Shown piece after piece: positions 25,753 to 36,933 of a stretch of DNA of 64,000 nt. How positions within the stretch are numbered: position 1 is the first letter of the stretch; every line of letters starts with the position of its first letter. The position numbers were made by a program, and so were the translations under genes. This DNA is from Mycolicibacterium aurum (GTDB taxonomy: Bacteria; Actinomycetota; Actinomycetes; Mycobacteriales; Mycobacteriaceae), in contig LT549889.1 of the NCBI GenBank assembly GCA_900078775.1, positions 3,224,001 through 3,288,000 of the forward strand. Direction: 5' to 3'. Below the pieces are notes generated by a model. That model saw only the letters and a program-made list of their open reading frames with translations. It was not told where the DNA came from and did no database searches.

Positions 25753-26424
25753 TCAGGCCTCACCAGGGGCCTCGGGCACGAGTGCCGCGGCGTCGACGCC
25801 GAGCACCCGGGCGACGTCGGCGATCGAGACGGGCCCCTCCCGCAACACCCGCGGTTGCGCGGTGGAGACGTCGACGATGGTGGAGGCCGCACCCTGCGGG
25901 GACGGGCCACCGTCCAGGTAGACCTCGACCCGCGCGCCCAGCTGGGCCTGGGCCTCGGCGGCGGTGACGGCCGCCGGGTGACCCGAGATGTTGGCGCTGG
26001 AGACCGCCATCGGGCCGACCTCGCGCAGCAGATCGATCGCCACCGGGTGCAGCGGCATCCGCAGCATCACGGTGCCGTTGGCGTCGCCGAGGTCCCACTG
26101 CAGCGACGGGGCGTGCCGGACCACCAGGCTCAGGGCCCCGGGCCAGAACGCCTGGATCAGTTCGCGCGCGGCCGGCGGCACCGCGTACACCAGTCCGTCG
26201 ATGGTGTGCCAGGAGCCGACCAGTACGCCGACGGGCATGTCCCGGCCCCGGTTCTTGGCGGCCAGCAGCGCGCCGACGGCCGTGCTGTTGAACGCGTCGG
26301 CGCCGATCCCGTACACGGTGTCGGTGGGCAGCACGACCAGTCCCCCACCCTTGACGGCGCTCACCGCGGACGTCAGACCGGTGGTCCGCTGGTCGGGGTC
26401 GGCACAGTCGAACAGCTGTGTCAT
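25753..26424 (-). CDS. L-threonylcarbamoyladenylate synthase
   Basis: A 223-residue YrdC/Sua5-family enzyme (Rv1301). The signature VVLPTDTVYGIGADAFN with substrate-binding Lys/Arg elsewhere, 'AVSSANISGHPA' and 'GPSPQGAASTIVDV' are all present. It makes threonylcarbamoyl-AMP from threonine, bicarbonate and ATP for t6A modification of tRNA. It has the YrdC domain only. A GAGGAG ribosome site precedes the ATG. It follows prmC by 24 bp, within a translation-related operon. Confidence 0.94.
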   Translation of the reverse strand: MTQLFDCADPDQRTTGLTSAVSAVKGGGLVVLPTDTVYGIGADAFNSTAVGALLAAKNRGRDMPVGVLVGSWHTIDGLVYAVPPAARELIQAFWPGALSLVVRHAPSLQWDLGDANGTVMLRMPLHPVAIDLLREVGPMAVSSANISGHPAAVTAAEAQAQLGARVEVYLDGGPSPQGAASTIVDVSTAQPRVLREGPVSIADVARVLGVDAAALVPEAPGEA

Positions 26425-26448
26425 AGCTCCTCGCTCATCTCATCTGAC

Positions 26449-27276
26449 TCAGCTTCTCACCGCGGTCACGAACCGGGGCCGACCGGCCAGGTCGCGGCGT
26501 GCCGTGATGCCGGTGAACACACCGGCGGCGGTGAACAGGTTCACGGTTGCCGCCGAGGTGGTGTCGTCGTGCTCCACCCCGACCTGGCCGCCGGGCCGCA
26601 GCAGCCGGGCCACCAGGTGGACGATGGGTGCGATGACCGCCATGCCGTCCGGGCCGCCGAACAGGGCGGCGTGCGGATCATGTTCGGCCACTTCGGGTTC
26701 CAGTTCCGCACCGTCGGGAATGTAGGGCGGGTTGGACACCACCAGGTCGACTCGGCCGTCCAGTTCGGCCAGCAGGCCGGCGGCGGTGACGTCGGCGCGG
26801 ACGAGTTCCACCTGCGATCCGGCAACGTTGGCGCGGGCGTAGCCGAGCGCGTCGGCGGACCGTTCGACGGCGATGACGCGGACGTCGGGCCGGTAGGTGG
26901 CCAGGGCCAGCGCCAGCGCACCCGAACCCGTGCACAGGTCCACGATCAGCCCGTCGACCGGGACGGGCACCGCGTGCGCCCACTCCAGCAGCGCCTCGGT
27001 CTCCGGGCGCGGGATGAACACCCCGGGTCCGACCTCAAGGGTCACCGGCCCGAACGCGGCGCTGCCCACCAGGTGTTGCAGCGGGACCCGCAGCGCGCGC
27101 CGGCCGACCAGGGCGCGGTAGCGGTCCGGGAAATCCGGAGCGGGCTCGGTGAATCGCAGCAGTCCACGGTCGACGCCGGCGACGTGGGCGGCCAGCAGTT
27201 CGGCGTCGGCACGGGCCGAGTCGATGCCGGCCGCCGCCAGCGCCGCCGCCGCATCGGCGATCGCCTGCTGGAGCAC
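26449..27276 (-). CDS. prmC: Peptide chain release factor N5-glutamine methyltransferase
   Basis: A 275-residue SAM-dependent methyltransferase that methylates the Gln of the GGQ motif in release factors. An N-terminal helical release-factor-binding domain is followed by the Rossmann core with VDLCTGSGALALALA (SAM loop) and the catalytic SNPPYIP. The GTG start at 27276 is chosen because the open frame upstream overlaps prfA in another phase and is not protein-like; it starts 2 nt after the prfA stop. The substrate gene prfA is immediately upstream, the typical arrangement. Confidence 0.93.
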   Translation of the reverse strand: MLQQAIADAAAALAAAGIDSARADAELLAAHVAGVDRGLLRFTEPAPDFPDRYRALVGRRALRVPLQHLVGSAAFGPVTLEVGPGVFIPRPETEALLEWAHAVPVPVDGLIVDLCTGSGALALALATYRPDVRVIAVERSADALGYARANVAGSQVELVRADVTAAGLLAELDGRVDLVVSNPPYIPDGAELEPEVAEHDPHAALFGGPDGMAVIAPIVHLVARLLRPGGQVGVEHDDTTSAATVNLFTAAGVFTGITARRDLAGRPRFVTAVRS

Positions 27277-27278
27277 GG

Positions 27279-28352
27279 CTAGGCCTGCTGCAGGCGCGAC
27301 TGCTTGTCGGCGGCGGCCAGGGCGTCGAGCAGCGCGTCCATATCGCCGTCGAGCACCTGGTCGAGGTTGTGCGCCTTGAAGTTGATCCGGTGATCCGCGA
27401 TCCGGTTCTCCGGGAAGTTGTAGGTGCGGATCCGCTCGCTGCGGTCCACCGTGCGGATCTGGCTGGCGCGGTCCGCCGAGGCGTCCGCGGCGGCCTGCTC
27501 CTCGGCCAGTGCCTGCAGGCGGGCGGCCAGCACGACCATGGCGCGGGCCTTGTTCTGCAGCTGACTGCGCTCGTTCTGGCAGGTGACGACGATGCCGGTG
27601 GGCAGGTGCGTGATGCGCACCGCGGAGTCGGTGGTGTTGACGCCCTGGCCGCCCTTGCCGGAGGACCGGTAGACGTCGATGCGCAGATCCGACTCGTCGA
27701 TCTGGACCGCCTCGACATCGTCGGGCTCCGGGTAGACCAGGACGCCGGCGGCCGAAGTGTGCACGCGCCCTTGGGATTCGGTGACGGGAACGCGCTGCAC
27801 GCGGTGCACACCGCCCTCGAACTTCATCCGGGACCACACCCCGTCGGCGGAATCACCCTTGCTGGCGATGGTGATGGTGGCGTCCTTGTAGCCGCCCAGA
27901 TCCGACCAGGTCTCGTCGAGCACGCTGACCGTCCAGCCGTGCCGTTCGGCGTAGCGGATGTACATCCGGGCCAGGTCGGCGGCGAACAGCGCGGATTCCT
28001 CGCCGCCCTCCCCGGACTTGACCTCCAGCACGACGTCGTCGGCGTCGTGCGGATCGCGCGGGGCCAGCAGATCGGTCAGCTTGGCGTCGAGTTCGGCGAC
28101 CTTCGCCTCCAGCTCGGGCACCTCGGCGGCGAACGCCGCGTCCTCGGTGGCCAGCTCACGGGCCGCCTCGAGATCGCCGCGGGTCTCTTCCAGCTTGCGG
28201 TACGTCGAGACGATCGGCGAGATCTGCGCGAACCGGCGCCCTACGCGGCGGGCGGCGCCGGCGTCGGCGTGCAGGGCCGGGTCGGACAGCTGGGTCTGCA
28301 GGTCCGCGTGCTCGGCCAGCAACGCCTCGATCGCGGGGGCGGTGTCCGTCAT
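27279..28352 (-). CDS. prfA: Peptide chain release factor 1
   Basis: A 357-residue RF1. The GGQ peptidyl-hydrolysis motif is in [20 protein letters not shown], and the stop-codon recognition tripeptide is PVT in '[16 protein letters not shown]', the RF1 (UAA/UAG) type rather than the SPF of RF2. The ATG at 28352 gives the standard start [19 protein letters not shown]; the 21 residues upstream in frame are not conserved. It is followed 2 bp later by prmC, which modifies its GGQ. Confidence 0.96.
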   Translation of the reverse strand: MTDTAPAIEALLAEHADLQTQLSDPALHADAGAARRVGRRFAQISPIVSTYRKLEETRGDLEAARELATEDAAFAAEVPELEAKVAELDAKLTDLLAPRDPHDADDVVLEVKSGEGGEESALFAADLARMYIRYAERHGWTVSVLDETWSDLGGYKDATITIASKGDSADGVWSRMKFEGGVHRVQRVPVTESQGRVHTSAAGVLVYPEPDDVEAVQIDESDLRIDVYRSSGKGGQGVNTTDSAVRITHLPTGIVVTCQNERSQLQNKARAMVVLAARLQALAEEQAAADASADRASQIRTVDRSERIRTYNFPENRIADHRINFKAHNLDQVLDGDMDALLDALAAADKQSRLQQA

Positions 28353-28395
28353 CGTGGGGTCTCCAATGAGCGCAAATCGACCTGTGAACGCAAAT

Positions 28396-28436
28396 CGGCG
28401 CCCGATCCCTGGCACGGATGCCAGGTACGGGCGCCG
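28396..28436 (-). repeat. Interrupted hairpin between rpmE and prfA
   Basis: Outer arms of 9 bp (cggcgcccg at 28396-28404 with 28428-28436) and inner arms of 7 bp (cctggca at 28408-28414 with 28419-28425) surround a 4-nt loop. It lies in the 93-bp gap after the rpmE stop. It could be a terminator, attenuator or mRNA stabiliser; no T-tract follows. Confidence 0.65.
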
Positions 28437-28445
28437 ATGGTGCAG

Positions 28446-28706
28446 CTAGTTGTCGGCAGCAGCCTTGGCTTCTGCGTTCCCCGTCGCTGCGCTCGCCCCG
28501 GCGCGCTTGCCGTAGCGCTTCTCGAAGCGCGCCACACGGCCGCCGCTGTCGAGGATCTTCTGCTTACCGGTGTAGAACGGGTGGCACTGCGAGCAGACCT
28601 CGACCACGATGTGGCCGCTCTCCTTGGTGCTGCGAGTGGTGAAGGTGTGACCGCAGCCGCAGACCACATTGGTCTCGACGTAGTTGGGGTGAATACCCGA
28701 TTTCAT
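28446..28706 (-). CDS. rpmE: 50S ribosomal protein L31, zinc-binding form
   Basis: An 86-residue L31 with zinc ligands Cys16, Cys18, Cys38 and Cys41 (VVCGCGHTF ... EVCSQCHPF), that is, the zinc-containing C+ paralog normally used under zinc-replete conditions. The core ends about residue 65 and an Ala-rich tail follows. The start at 28706 is set by an AGAGGAAAG ribosome site and homology. In M. tuberculosis this gene directly follows rho; here a fadD/tetR pair intervenes. Confidence 0.96.
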   Translation of the reverse strand: MKSGIHPNYVETNVVCGCGHTFTTRSTKESGHIVVEVCSQCHPFYTGKQKILDSGGRVARFEKRYGKRAGASAATGNAEAKAAADN

Positions 28707-28855
28707 GGCTTTCCTCTGCAATCGTTGGCCGCCGGGTCGCCCGAGCCCAGACCTGGGAGTCTTCGAGCGTGAACCGGAACCGAGGGTCGACGGTCCATTA
28801 TGCCAGGTCAACCGCCGAATGCGAAAACGCGCCGGGACCGGCCGATATTCCCGGC

Positions 28856-30427
28856 TCAGGACACCGGCAGGTAGTCCGGGCCGGACCGCTCCCACAGGCA
28901 GCGGCCGCCCGGATCGGTGCCCAGGGCGATCAATTCGCGCTTGAGGATCTTGTTGGTCGCGGTCGACGGTAGCTGCCCGGCGATCCAGACCCAGCGCGGG
29001 CGCGCCTTGGGTGACAGGTCGGGCTGGGCGGCGATGAACTCGGCGAAGGCCTCGGGGGTGAGTTCGGCGTCGTCCTGCAGCACGATGGCCGCCATCACCT
29101 GGTCGCCGACGTGTTCGTCGGGCACCGGATACACCGCGACGACGGCGACCTGGGGCAACCGCAGCAGGATCCGCTCGACGGGCGCGGCGGTGATGTTCTC
29201 GCCGTCCACCCGCATCCAGTCGCCGGTGCGCCCGGCCAGGTAGATCCACCCCTGCTCATCGCGGTAGGCCAGGTCGCCGGACCAGTAGATGCCGCCGCGC
29301 ATCCGTTCACCGGTGGCGGCCGGGTCGTTGTAGTAACCGCGGAACAGCCCGCTACCGCCGGTGTTGACCAACTCCCCCGTCGCGGCCTCGGCGTTGAGCA
29401 GTGCGCCGTCGGGGTCGAAGCGCGCCACCTCGCATTCGGTGCAGGTCTCGGGGTCGTAGATCGCCACCCCCGGGAAGCCCTGGCCGATCGAGCCGGGTGG
29501 GGTGTCCTCGGGCCGGGTGATGATCACCGCCGTCTCGGTGGACCCGAAGCCGTCCCATACGGTGCAGCCGAAGCGCCGCCCGAAGGCCTCGATGTCGCGG
29601 TCGGCGGCCTCGTTGCCGAAGGCCACCCGCAGCGGGTTGTCCGCGTCGTCGGGCCGTTCCGGGGTGGCCAGGATGTAGGCCAGCGGTTTGCCGACGTAGT
29701 TCATGTAGGTCGCGCCGTAGCGGCGGATGTCGGCCAGGAACGCCGAGGCGGAGAAACTGGCCGGCGCCATGGCCGCACCGGCGCCGAGGGCGACGCTCCA
29801 GCCCGCGTACACGGCGTTGGAGTGGAACAGCGGCATGGCCAGATAGCAGGTGTCCTGGCTGCCGAGTTCGTAGCGCTGGACCAGCGCGCTGCCGGCGAAC
29901 AGCACCGTGGAGTGCGGTACCTCGACGGCCTTGGGTTCGCCGCTGGTGCCGGAGGTGAAGATCATCATGAAGGTGTCATCGGGGCGGCATTCCCGGTGCG
30001 GTACCAGCTCGGGGGCCTGCGCCAGCAGGTCTGCCCACTCCGGCTCGGAGGTGTCGAGCACCGTGACGCCGGGCAGGTCGAGGCCGTCGAGCAGGTGCCG
30101 GTGGGCGGCGTCGGTGAGCAGGATCTGGGTGTCGACGCGGGCGATGTCACGGGCCAGGGCCGCGCCGCGGCGGGTGGTGTTGATGCCGCACAGCACGTAG
30201 CCGCCCAGGCCGGCGGCGGCCAGCGCGGTGAGCATATCGGGCGAGTTCGCCAGCAGGGCGCCCACGTGCAGCGGGCGGGCGGGGTCGGCGAGGGTGATGA
30301 GCGCGGCGGCCTGGCGGTGGGCCTCGGCGATGTGCTCGCGCCAGGTCCAGACCCGATCTCCGTATCTGATCGCCGGGGTGTCGCCGGCAGCACGGCTGCG
30401 CAGCAGTTCCTGCAGTGTGTCCGGCAT
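28856..30427 (-). CDS. Fatty-acyl-CoA ligase (FadD-like, AMP-forming)
   Basis: A 523-residue member of the ANL adenylating superfamily. The P-loop motif reads [19 protein letters not shown], the adenine motif '[12 protein letters not shown]', the hinge Asp/Arg '[24 protein letters not shown]' (split in the middle), and the catalytic Lys is in '[12 protein letters not shown]'. It should activate a carboxylic acid, probably fatty or steroid-derived, as acyl-AMP then acyl-CoA, most like mycobacterial FadD1/FadD17-type ligases. The ATG at 30427 follows GGAGG by about 10 nt. It is divergent from a TetR gene that probably represses it. The pair interrupts the otherwise conserved rpmE-rho neighbourhood. 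Confidence 0.88.
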   Translation of the reverse strand: MPDTLQELLRSRAAGDTPAIRYGDRVWTWREHIAEAHRQAAALITLADPARPLHVGALLANSPDMLTALAAAGLGGYVLCGINTTRRGAALARDIARVDTQILLTDAAHRHLLDGLDLPGVTVLDTSEPEWADLLAQAPELVPHRECRPDDTFMMIFTSGTSGEPKAVEVPHSTVLFAGSALVQRYELGSQDTCYLAMPLFHSNAVYAGWSVALGAGAAMAPASFSASAFLADIRRYGATYMNYVGKPLAYILATPERPDDADNPLRVAFGNEAADRDIEAFGRRFGCTVWDGFGSTETAVIITRPEDTPPGSIGQGFPGVAIYDPETCTECEVARFDPDGALLNAEAATGELVNTGGSGLFRGYYNDPAATGERMRGGIYWSGDLAYRDEQGWIYLAGRTGDWMRVDGENITAAPVERILLRLPQVAVVAVYPVPDEHVGDQVMAAIVLQDDAELTPEAFAEFIAAQPDLSPKARPRWVWIAGQLPSTATNKILKRELIALGTDPGGRCLWERSGPDYLPVS

Positions 30428-30556
30428 ACCCGCGGCACCTCCGTCGGTGAACAGATCCCCGATACTGTCTACCACCCACGGTGGCCCGTGCCCCCGCGAT
30501 GGCACGAGTTGTTGGCAGAATGCAATGCACCGAGTTCTCGACCCGAGGAGCCATCA

Positions 30557-31156
30557 GTGCCGACCAGCACGGCCACCGTCCGCGACCGTTTGATCGATGC
30601 GGCCGAGGTGTGTCTGCACGCCAAGGGCATCCGCGCCACCACCGTCTCCGAGGTGGCCGAGACGGCCGGGGTGTCGCGGGGCTGGCTGTACCGGCACTTC
30701 CCGGACAAGGTGACGCTGCTGGGCGCCGCGATCGTGCGACTCAACGAGGTCTACTGGTCGCAGGCGCACGCCGTGCTGGGCCGGGTGCAGGGCCTGGACC
30801 ATCAGATCGTGGCGGGAATCGGCTACGGCCGCACCGCCTATGACGATCCGGGCGCGCTGCTGATGAAGTTGCGGGTCGCCGAGCCCGAGGAGTTCGCGGC
30901 CTGCGCCGGTGCCGGAGTGCAGGGCCTGGTGCCCGATCTGGCCGCCTTCTGGTCGGGTTATCTGGTCGCCGCCCGCGACAACGGCGAGATCCATTCCGAC
31001 ACCGTCATCGCCGAGGCGTCGGAATGGGTTGCCCGCGTGGTGATCTCACTGGCGACGGTGCCTGGCGACACGCTCGACCCCGACGACCCGGCGCAGTTGC
31101 TCAGGCACGTCCGGCGGTATTTGATCCCGGCGTTGCGCACCGATCCGGCGGTCTGA
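30557..31156 (+). CDS. TetR family transcriptional regulator
   Basis: A 199-residue regulator. The N-terminal helix-turn-helix is clear (RDRLIDAAEVCLHAKGI, TTVSEVAETAGVSRGWLYRH, 'FPDKVTLL'), followed by a helical ligand-binding domain with no family-specific motif. The GTG at 30557 has GAGGAG at 30545-30550, spacing 6. It is divergent from the fadD gene with a 129-bp shared upstream region containing short dyads (CCACCcacGGTGG near 30472-30484, TGCAaTGCA at 30521-30529); either could be an operator, but neither is strong. It likely responds to an acyl-CoA or fatty acid, an inference from context. Confidence 0.88.
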   Translation: MPTSTATVRDRLIDAAEVCLHAKGIRATTVSEVAETAGVSRGWLYRHFPDKVTLLGAAIVRLNEVYWSQAHAVLGRVQGLDHQIVAGIGYGRTAYDDPGALLMKLRVAEPEEFAACAGAGVQGLVPDLAAFWSGYLVAARDNGEIHSDTVIAEASEWVARVVISLATVPGDTLDPDDPAQLLRHVRRYLIPALRTDPAV

Positions 31157-31175
31157 GCCCTCGTCCTTTTTCTGC

Positions 31176-31233
31176 CGAGCAGACGTGAATGGCCGCGTTT
31201 CCGGTGGGAAACGCGGCCATTCACGACTGCTCG
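31176..31233. terminator. 27-bp near-perfect hairpin between tetR and rho
   Basis: Arms 31176-31202 and 31207-31233 pair over 27 bp with a single mismatch around the loop ggtg (left arm starts cgagcagacgtgaatggccg). It lies between convergent tetR and rho, 15 bp before the rho stop codon. A T-run (31167-31171) lies before, not after, the stem for the plus strand, so it is not a classical U-tract terminator. Confidence 0.8.
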
Positions 31234-31248
31234 CGGGAGTAAGCGGGA

Positions 31249-33246
31249 CTAGTCGTCGCCGTTGCTGCCCGGGGCGGTCTTGGAGACCTGGACCAGGAAC
31301 TCGTAGTTCGTCTTGGTCTTGCGCAGCTGGCTCATCAGCAGGTCGATCGCCTGATGGCTGTCCAGGCCGCTGAGCACCCGACGCAGCTTGTGCACGACCG
31401 CGAACTCGTCGGGGCCGAGCAGCAGCTCGTCCTTGCGGGTGCCCGACGGGTTGACGTCGACGGCCGGGAAGACCCGGCGCTCGGCGATCTTGCGATCGAG
31501 TTTGAGCTCGGCGTTACCGGTGCCCTTGAACTCCTCGAAGATGACCGTGTCACCGGTGGAGCCGGTCTCGACCATGGCCGTGGCGATGATGGTCAGCGAA
31601 CCGCCGTGTTCGATGTTGCGGGCCGCGCCGAGGAAGCGCTTCGGCGGGTACAGCGCGGTCGAATCGACACCACCGGACAGGATGCGGCCGGAGGCGGGCG
31701 AGGCGTTGTTGTACGCACGTCCCAGGCGGGTGATGGAGTCGAGCAGCACTACGACGTCCTTGCCCTGCTCCACCAGGCGCTTGGCCCGCTCGATGGCGAG
31801 TTCGGCGGCCTGGGTGTGGTCTGACGGCGGCCGGTCGAAGGTGGAGGCGATGACCTCACCGACGACGGAGCGCTGCATGTCGGTGACCTCTTCCGGACGC
31901 TCGTCGACGAGCACCACCATCAGGTGGCATTCCGGATTGTTCTTGGTGATCGCATTGGCGATGTCCTGCATGATCGTGGTCTTACCGGCCTTGGGCGGGG
32001 ACACGATCAGCGCGCGCTGACCCTTACCGATCGGCATGATCAGGTCGATCACGCGGGTGGTGAGGCGGTCGGGCGTGGTCTCCAGGCGCAGCCGCTGGTT
32101 CGGGTACAGCGGGGTGAGCTTGCTGAACTCCGGCCGGTTCTTGGCGTTCTCGACCGGGCCGCCGTTGACGGTGTCCAGCCGGACCAGCGGATTGAACTTC
32201 TGGCGCGGGTTGTTGCCGCCACCGCTGCCTTCGCCGTCGCGGGCCACCCGCACGGCGCCGGTGACCGCGTCACCGCGGCGCAGACCGTTCTTGCGCACCA
32301 TGTTCATCGACACGTACACGTCGTTCGGCCCGGCCAGGTAACCCGAGGTCCGCACGAATGCGTAGTTGTCCAGCACGTCGAGGATGCCGGCGACCGGCTG
32401 GACGACGTCGTCCTCGCGCAGTTCGGTGTCGCGGTCACCGCCACCGCTGCCACCGTCGCCGCCGGAACGCTCACCGCGGCGACGCCGGTCGCGGAACCGC
32501 CGGCCACGACGGCCACCACGGCCCTCGTCGTCGTCGTTGTTGGAGTTGTTGGCGTTCGGATTGTTCCCGCCGCTGTTCCCGCTGTTGCGCTCACCGCTGT
32601 TGCGGTCGTTGCTGTTGCGGTTCTGCTGCTCGCCGCCGTCGGCGTTCTTGTCCCGGTTCTCGCGGTTACCGCGGTTCTCCGAGCCACCGTCGGTGTTCTC
32701 GGCACGCTCGGCGCGCGGCTCGCTACCGCCGTCGGCCTTGTTCTCGCCGGCCTTGGCGTTATCGGCCTTGTCCTCGCCGGTCTTGGCCTCGCTGGTCTTG
32801 GCCTCGGCCTTGTCGGCCGGCTTGTCACCCTCGGCCTGGGCCTTCTGACTGTCCGGCGCACCCGACTGGCGGGCGGCGCCGCGGCGCTCGCGGCGCGGTG
32901 CCGACTGCTGCGGGGCCTCGCCGGCTTCGGTCTGCGGTGCGGCGGGCGCCTCGGTGCCGGCCGGTGCCTCGGTGGCCTTGGCGGGCGCGGCCTTGGCGCC
33001 GCCGCCCTCGCCACGGTGCTCCTTGATGGCGGCGATCAGCTCGCTCTTACGCATGCCGGAGGTGCCCTTGACACCCACTTCGCCGGCCAGGGCCCGCAGG
33101 TCCGGGAGCAGCATCGACGTCAGCGAGCCGGAACGGCCACCGCGGGTGACGCCTGCGCTCGGCGCGGCTTTGGTTGCGGTCACGGTGGCGGATTCCACGG
33201 CGGTCCCGCCGCTCTCGCTTGCCGTGAAGAGGTCCGTATCAGTCAC
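31249..33246 (-). CDS. rho: Transcription termination factor Rho, with long actinobacterial insertion
   Basis: A 665-residue hexameric RNA helicase. An N-terminal helical Rho_N domain (LTSMLLPDLRALAGEVGVKG) is followed from about residue 80 to 290 by a low-complexity insertion: Lys/Ala/Glu repeats, then Asn/Arg/Gly-rich (NNPNANNSNNDDDEGRGG) and very basic (RRGRRFRDRRRRG). The RNA-binding fold and ATPase follow, with Walker A SPPKAGKTTIMQD near 412-424 and Walker B VVVLLDSITRLGRAYN. Such insertions are known in mycobacterial and Micrococcus Rho and increase RNA binding; bicyclomycin insensitivity is reported for the mycobacterial enzyme. GTG start with AAAGGA upstream. It is downstream of thrB. 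Confidence 0.96.
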   Translation of the reverse strand: MTDTDLFTASESGGTAVESATVTATKAAPSAGVTRGGRSGSLTSMLLPDLRALAGEVGVKGTSGMRKSELIAAIKEHRGEGGGAKAAPAKATEAPAGTEAPAAPQTEAGEAPQQSAPRRERRGAARQSGAPDSQKAQAEGDKPADKAEAKTSEAKTGEDKADNAKAGENKADGGSEPRAERAENTDGGSENRGNRENRDKNADGGEQQNRNSNDRNSGERNSGNSGGNNPNANNSNNDDDEGRGGRRGRRFRDRRRRGERSGGDGGSGGGDRDTELREDDVVQPVAGILDVLDNYAFVRTSGYLAGPNDVYVSMNMVRKNGLRRGDAVTGAVRVARDGEGSGGGNNPRQKFNPLVRLDTVNGGPVENAKNRPEFSKLTPLYPNQRLRLETTPDRLTTRVIDLIMPIGKGQRALIVSPPKAGKTTIMQDIANAITKNNPECHLMVVLVDERPEEVTDMQRSVVGEVIASTFDRPPSDHTQAAELAIERAKRLVEQGKDVVVLLDSITRLGRAYNNASPASGRILSGGVDSTALYPPKRFLGAARNIEHGGSLTIIATAMVETGSTGDTVIFEEFKGTGNAELKLDRKIAERRVFPAVDVNPSGTRKDELLLGPDEFAVVHKLRRVLSGLDSHQAIDLLMSQLRKTKTNYEFLVQVSKTAPGSNGDD

Positions 33247-33535
33247 GGATTTCCTTTCTTTCCCTCGCCTGTCGCATTTACGCGAGGGGTTCCCCGAAGG
33301 TCATCTGCGCCAGGCCGAAGAGCCGAGCGCGTGTTCTTCCGCGGCGTCACCATCGCCGGTGCGACGGTGAACGCCAGGGTCCGCCGCTGCGCGGCAGACC
33401 ATCAGTCCACGAGTGAAACGAAAGATTGGGTAGTCGTCCTAAGTGTCAGCGCAGGTAGTGCCGCTGTGATTGCTGGACGATTGCGAGAATAACTCGCATC
33501 AGTGCTGGAAGCAAGGAGCCCCCGGCCCGCGCGTG
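33247..33535 (-). other. thrB-rho intergenic region / rho leader
   Basis: A 289-bp gap on the minus strand. It contains a small stem TGCGAG-ttatt-CTCGCA near 33483-33499 and a GGGGAACCCC-like dyad near 33286-33296. Rho is often autoregulated through its leader, but I see no proof here and could not define a promoter. Confidence 0.5.
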
Positions 33536-35588
<2,053 letters not shown>

Positions 35589-35592
<4 letters not shown>

Positions 35593-36911
35593 GCTGTTGT
35601 CCCTTCCATACGAAGCACGCTGTTGATGGTCTGCACCACGTCCAGATCCGCCAGCGCCTCAACGGTTTCCGACAGCGCCGCGTCGGTGGCCTGGTGGGTG
35701 ACCACGACGATCCGGGCGCCGGACAGGCCGCCCTCTTCGTCGGTCAGGCTCTCCTGGCGCACCTCGGCGATGCTCACCTCACGCTTGCTGAATTCCGCTG
35801 CCACCGCGGACAGCACACCCGGGCGGTCCTTGACGTTCATGTTGACGTAGTACCGGGTCGGGATGGCACCGATCGCGGCGATCGGCAGCTTGGCGTACTT
35901 GGACTCGCGCGGGCCACGCCCACCCTGCACCCGGTTGCGGGCCGCCATCACCAGATCGCCGGTCACCGCCGAGGCCGTCGGCGCACCGCCGGCGCCCTGG
36001 CCGTAGAACATCAGCCGGCCGGCCGCCTCCGCCTCGACGACCACCGCGTTGAAGGCGCCGTTGACCGTCGCCAGCGGGTGATCCAGCGGCACCAGCGCCG
36101 GGTAGACCCGGGCCGAGACCTTCTGCTTGCCCTTGCCGGTGGTGAGTCGCTCACAGATGGCGAGCAGTTTGATGTTGCAGCCCAACGCCTTCGCCGATTC
36201 GAAATCGGCGGCACTGACCTTGGTGATGCCCTCGCGGTAGACGTCGTCGGCGGTCACCCGGGTGTGGAAGGCGATGGAGGCGAGGATCGCGGCCTTGGCC
36301 GCGGCGTCGTAGCCCTCGACATCGGCGGTGGGATCGGCCTCGGCGTAGCCGAGCGCGCTCGCATCGGCCAACGCATCGGCGTAGTCGGCGCCGGTGTCGT
36401 TCATCGCCGACAGGATGTAGTTGGTGGTGCCGTTGACGATGCCGGCCACCCGCAGCACCGAGTCCCCCGCCAGCGACTGGGTCAGCGGCCGGATGACCGG
36501 GATGGCACCGGCCACCGCCGCCTCGAAATACAGGTCAACGCGCGCCTTTTCGGCGGCCTGGGCGAGCTCGCCGGTGGACTGGGCCATCAGCGCCTTGTTG
36601 GCGGTGACGACTGACTTGCCCTGCTGCAGGGCGGCCATGATGGCCTTGCGGGCCGGCTCCACCGGGCCCATCAGTTCGACCACGATATCGACGTCGTCGC
36701 GGGACACCAGCGCGTCGATGTCGTCGGTGAGCAGCTCGACCGGGACACCGCGGTCCTCGGCCACCCGACGGACGCCGACTCCTCGCAGTTCCAGCGGGGC
36801 GCCGATCCGCGCCTCCAGGTCGGCCGCGCTCTCCTTGATGATCCGGACCACCTCGGTGCCGACGTTGCCCAGTCCGAGCACCGCCACGCCGATCGCCTTC
36901 TGGTCTGTCAT
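35589..36911 (-). CDS. hom: Homoserine dehydrogenase
   Basis: A 440-residue NAD(P)-dependent enzyme reducing aspartate semialdehyde to homoserine. The N-terminal Rossmann motif reads [18 protein letters not shown]; the catalytic region includes '[14 protein letters not shown]' and '[20 protein letters not shown]'. A C-terminal ACT domain ([20 protein letters not shown]) should mediate threonine feedback inhibition. GGAGG precedes the ATG by about 9 nt. It lies between lysA (22 bp upstream) and thrC (overlapping). Confidence 0.97.
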
Positions 36912-36933
36912 GCGCGAACCTCCTTCGACATCG

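Noticed and set aside
26449..27837. 462-codon version of prmC
   Set aside because: Its first 187 codons are an out-of-phase reading of prfA; the family length fits the GTG at 27276.
28446..29249. 267-codon version of rpmE
   Set aside because: The upstream part overlaps the fadD gene in another frame; L31 starts at 28706 with a ribosome site.
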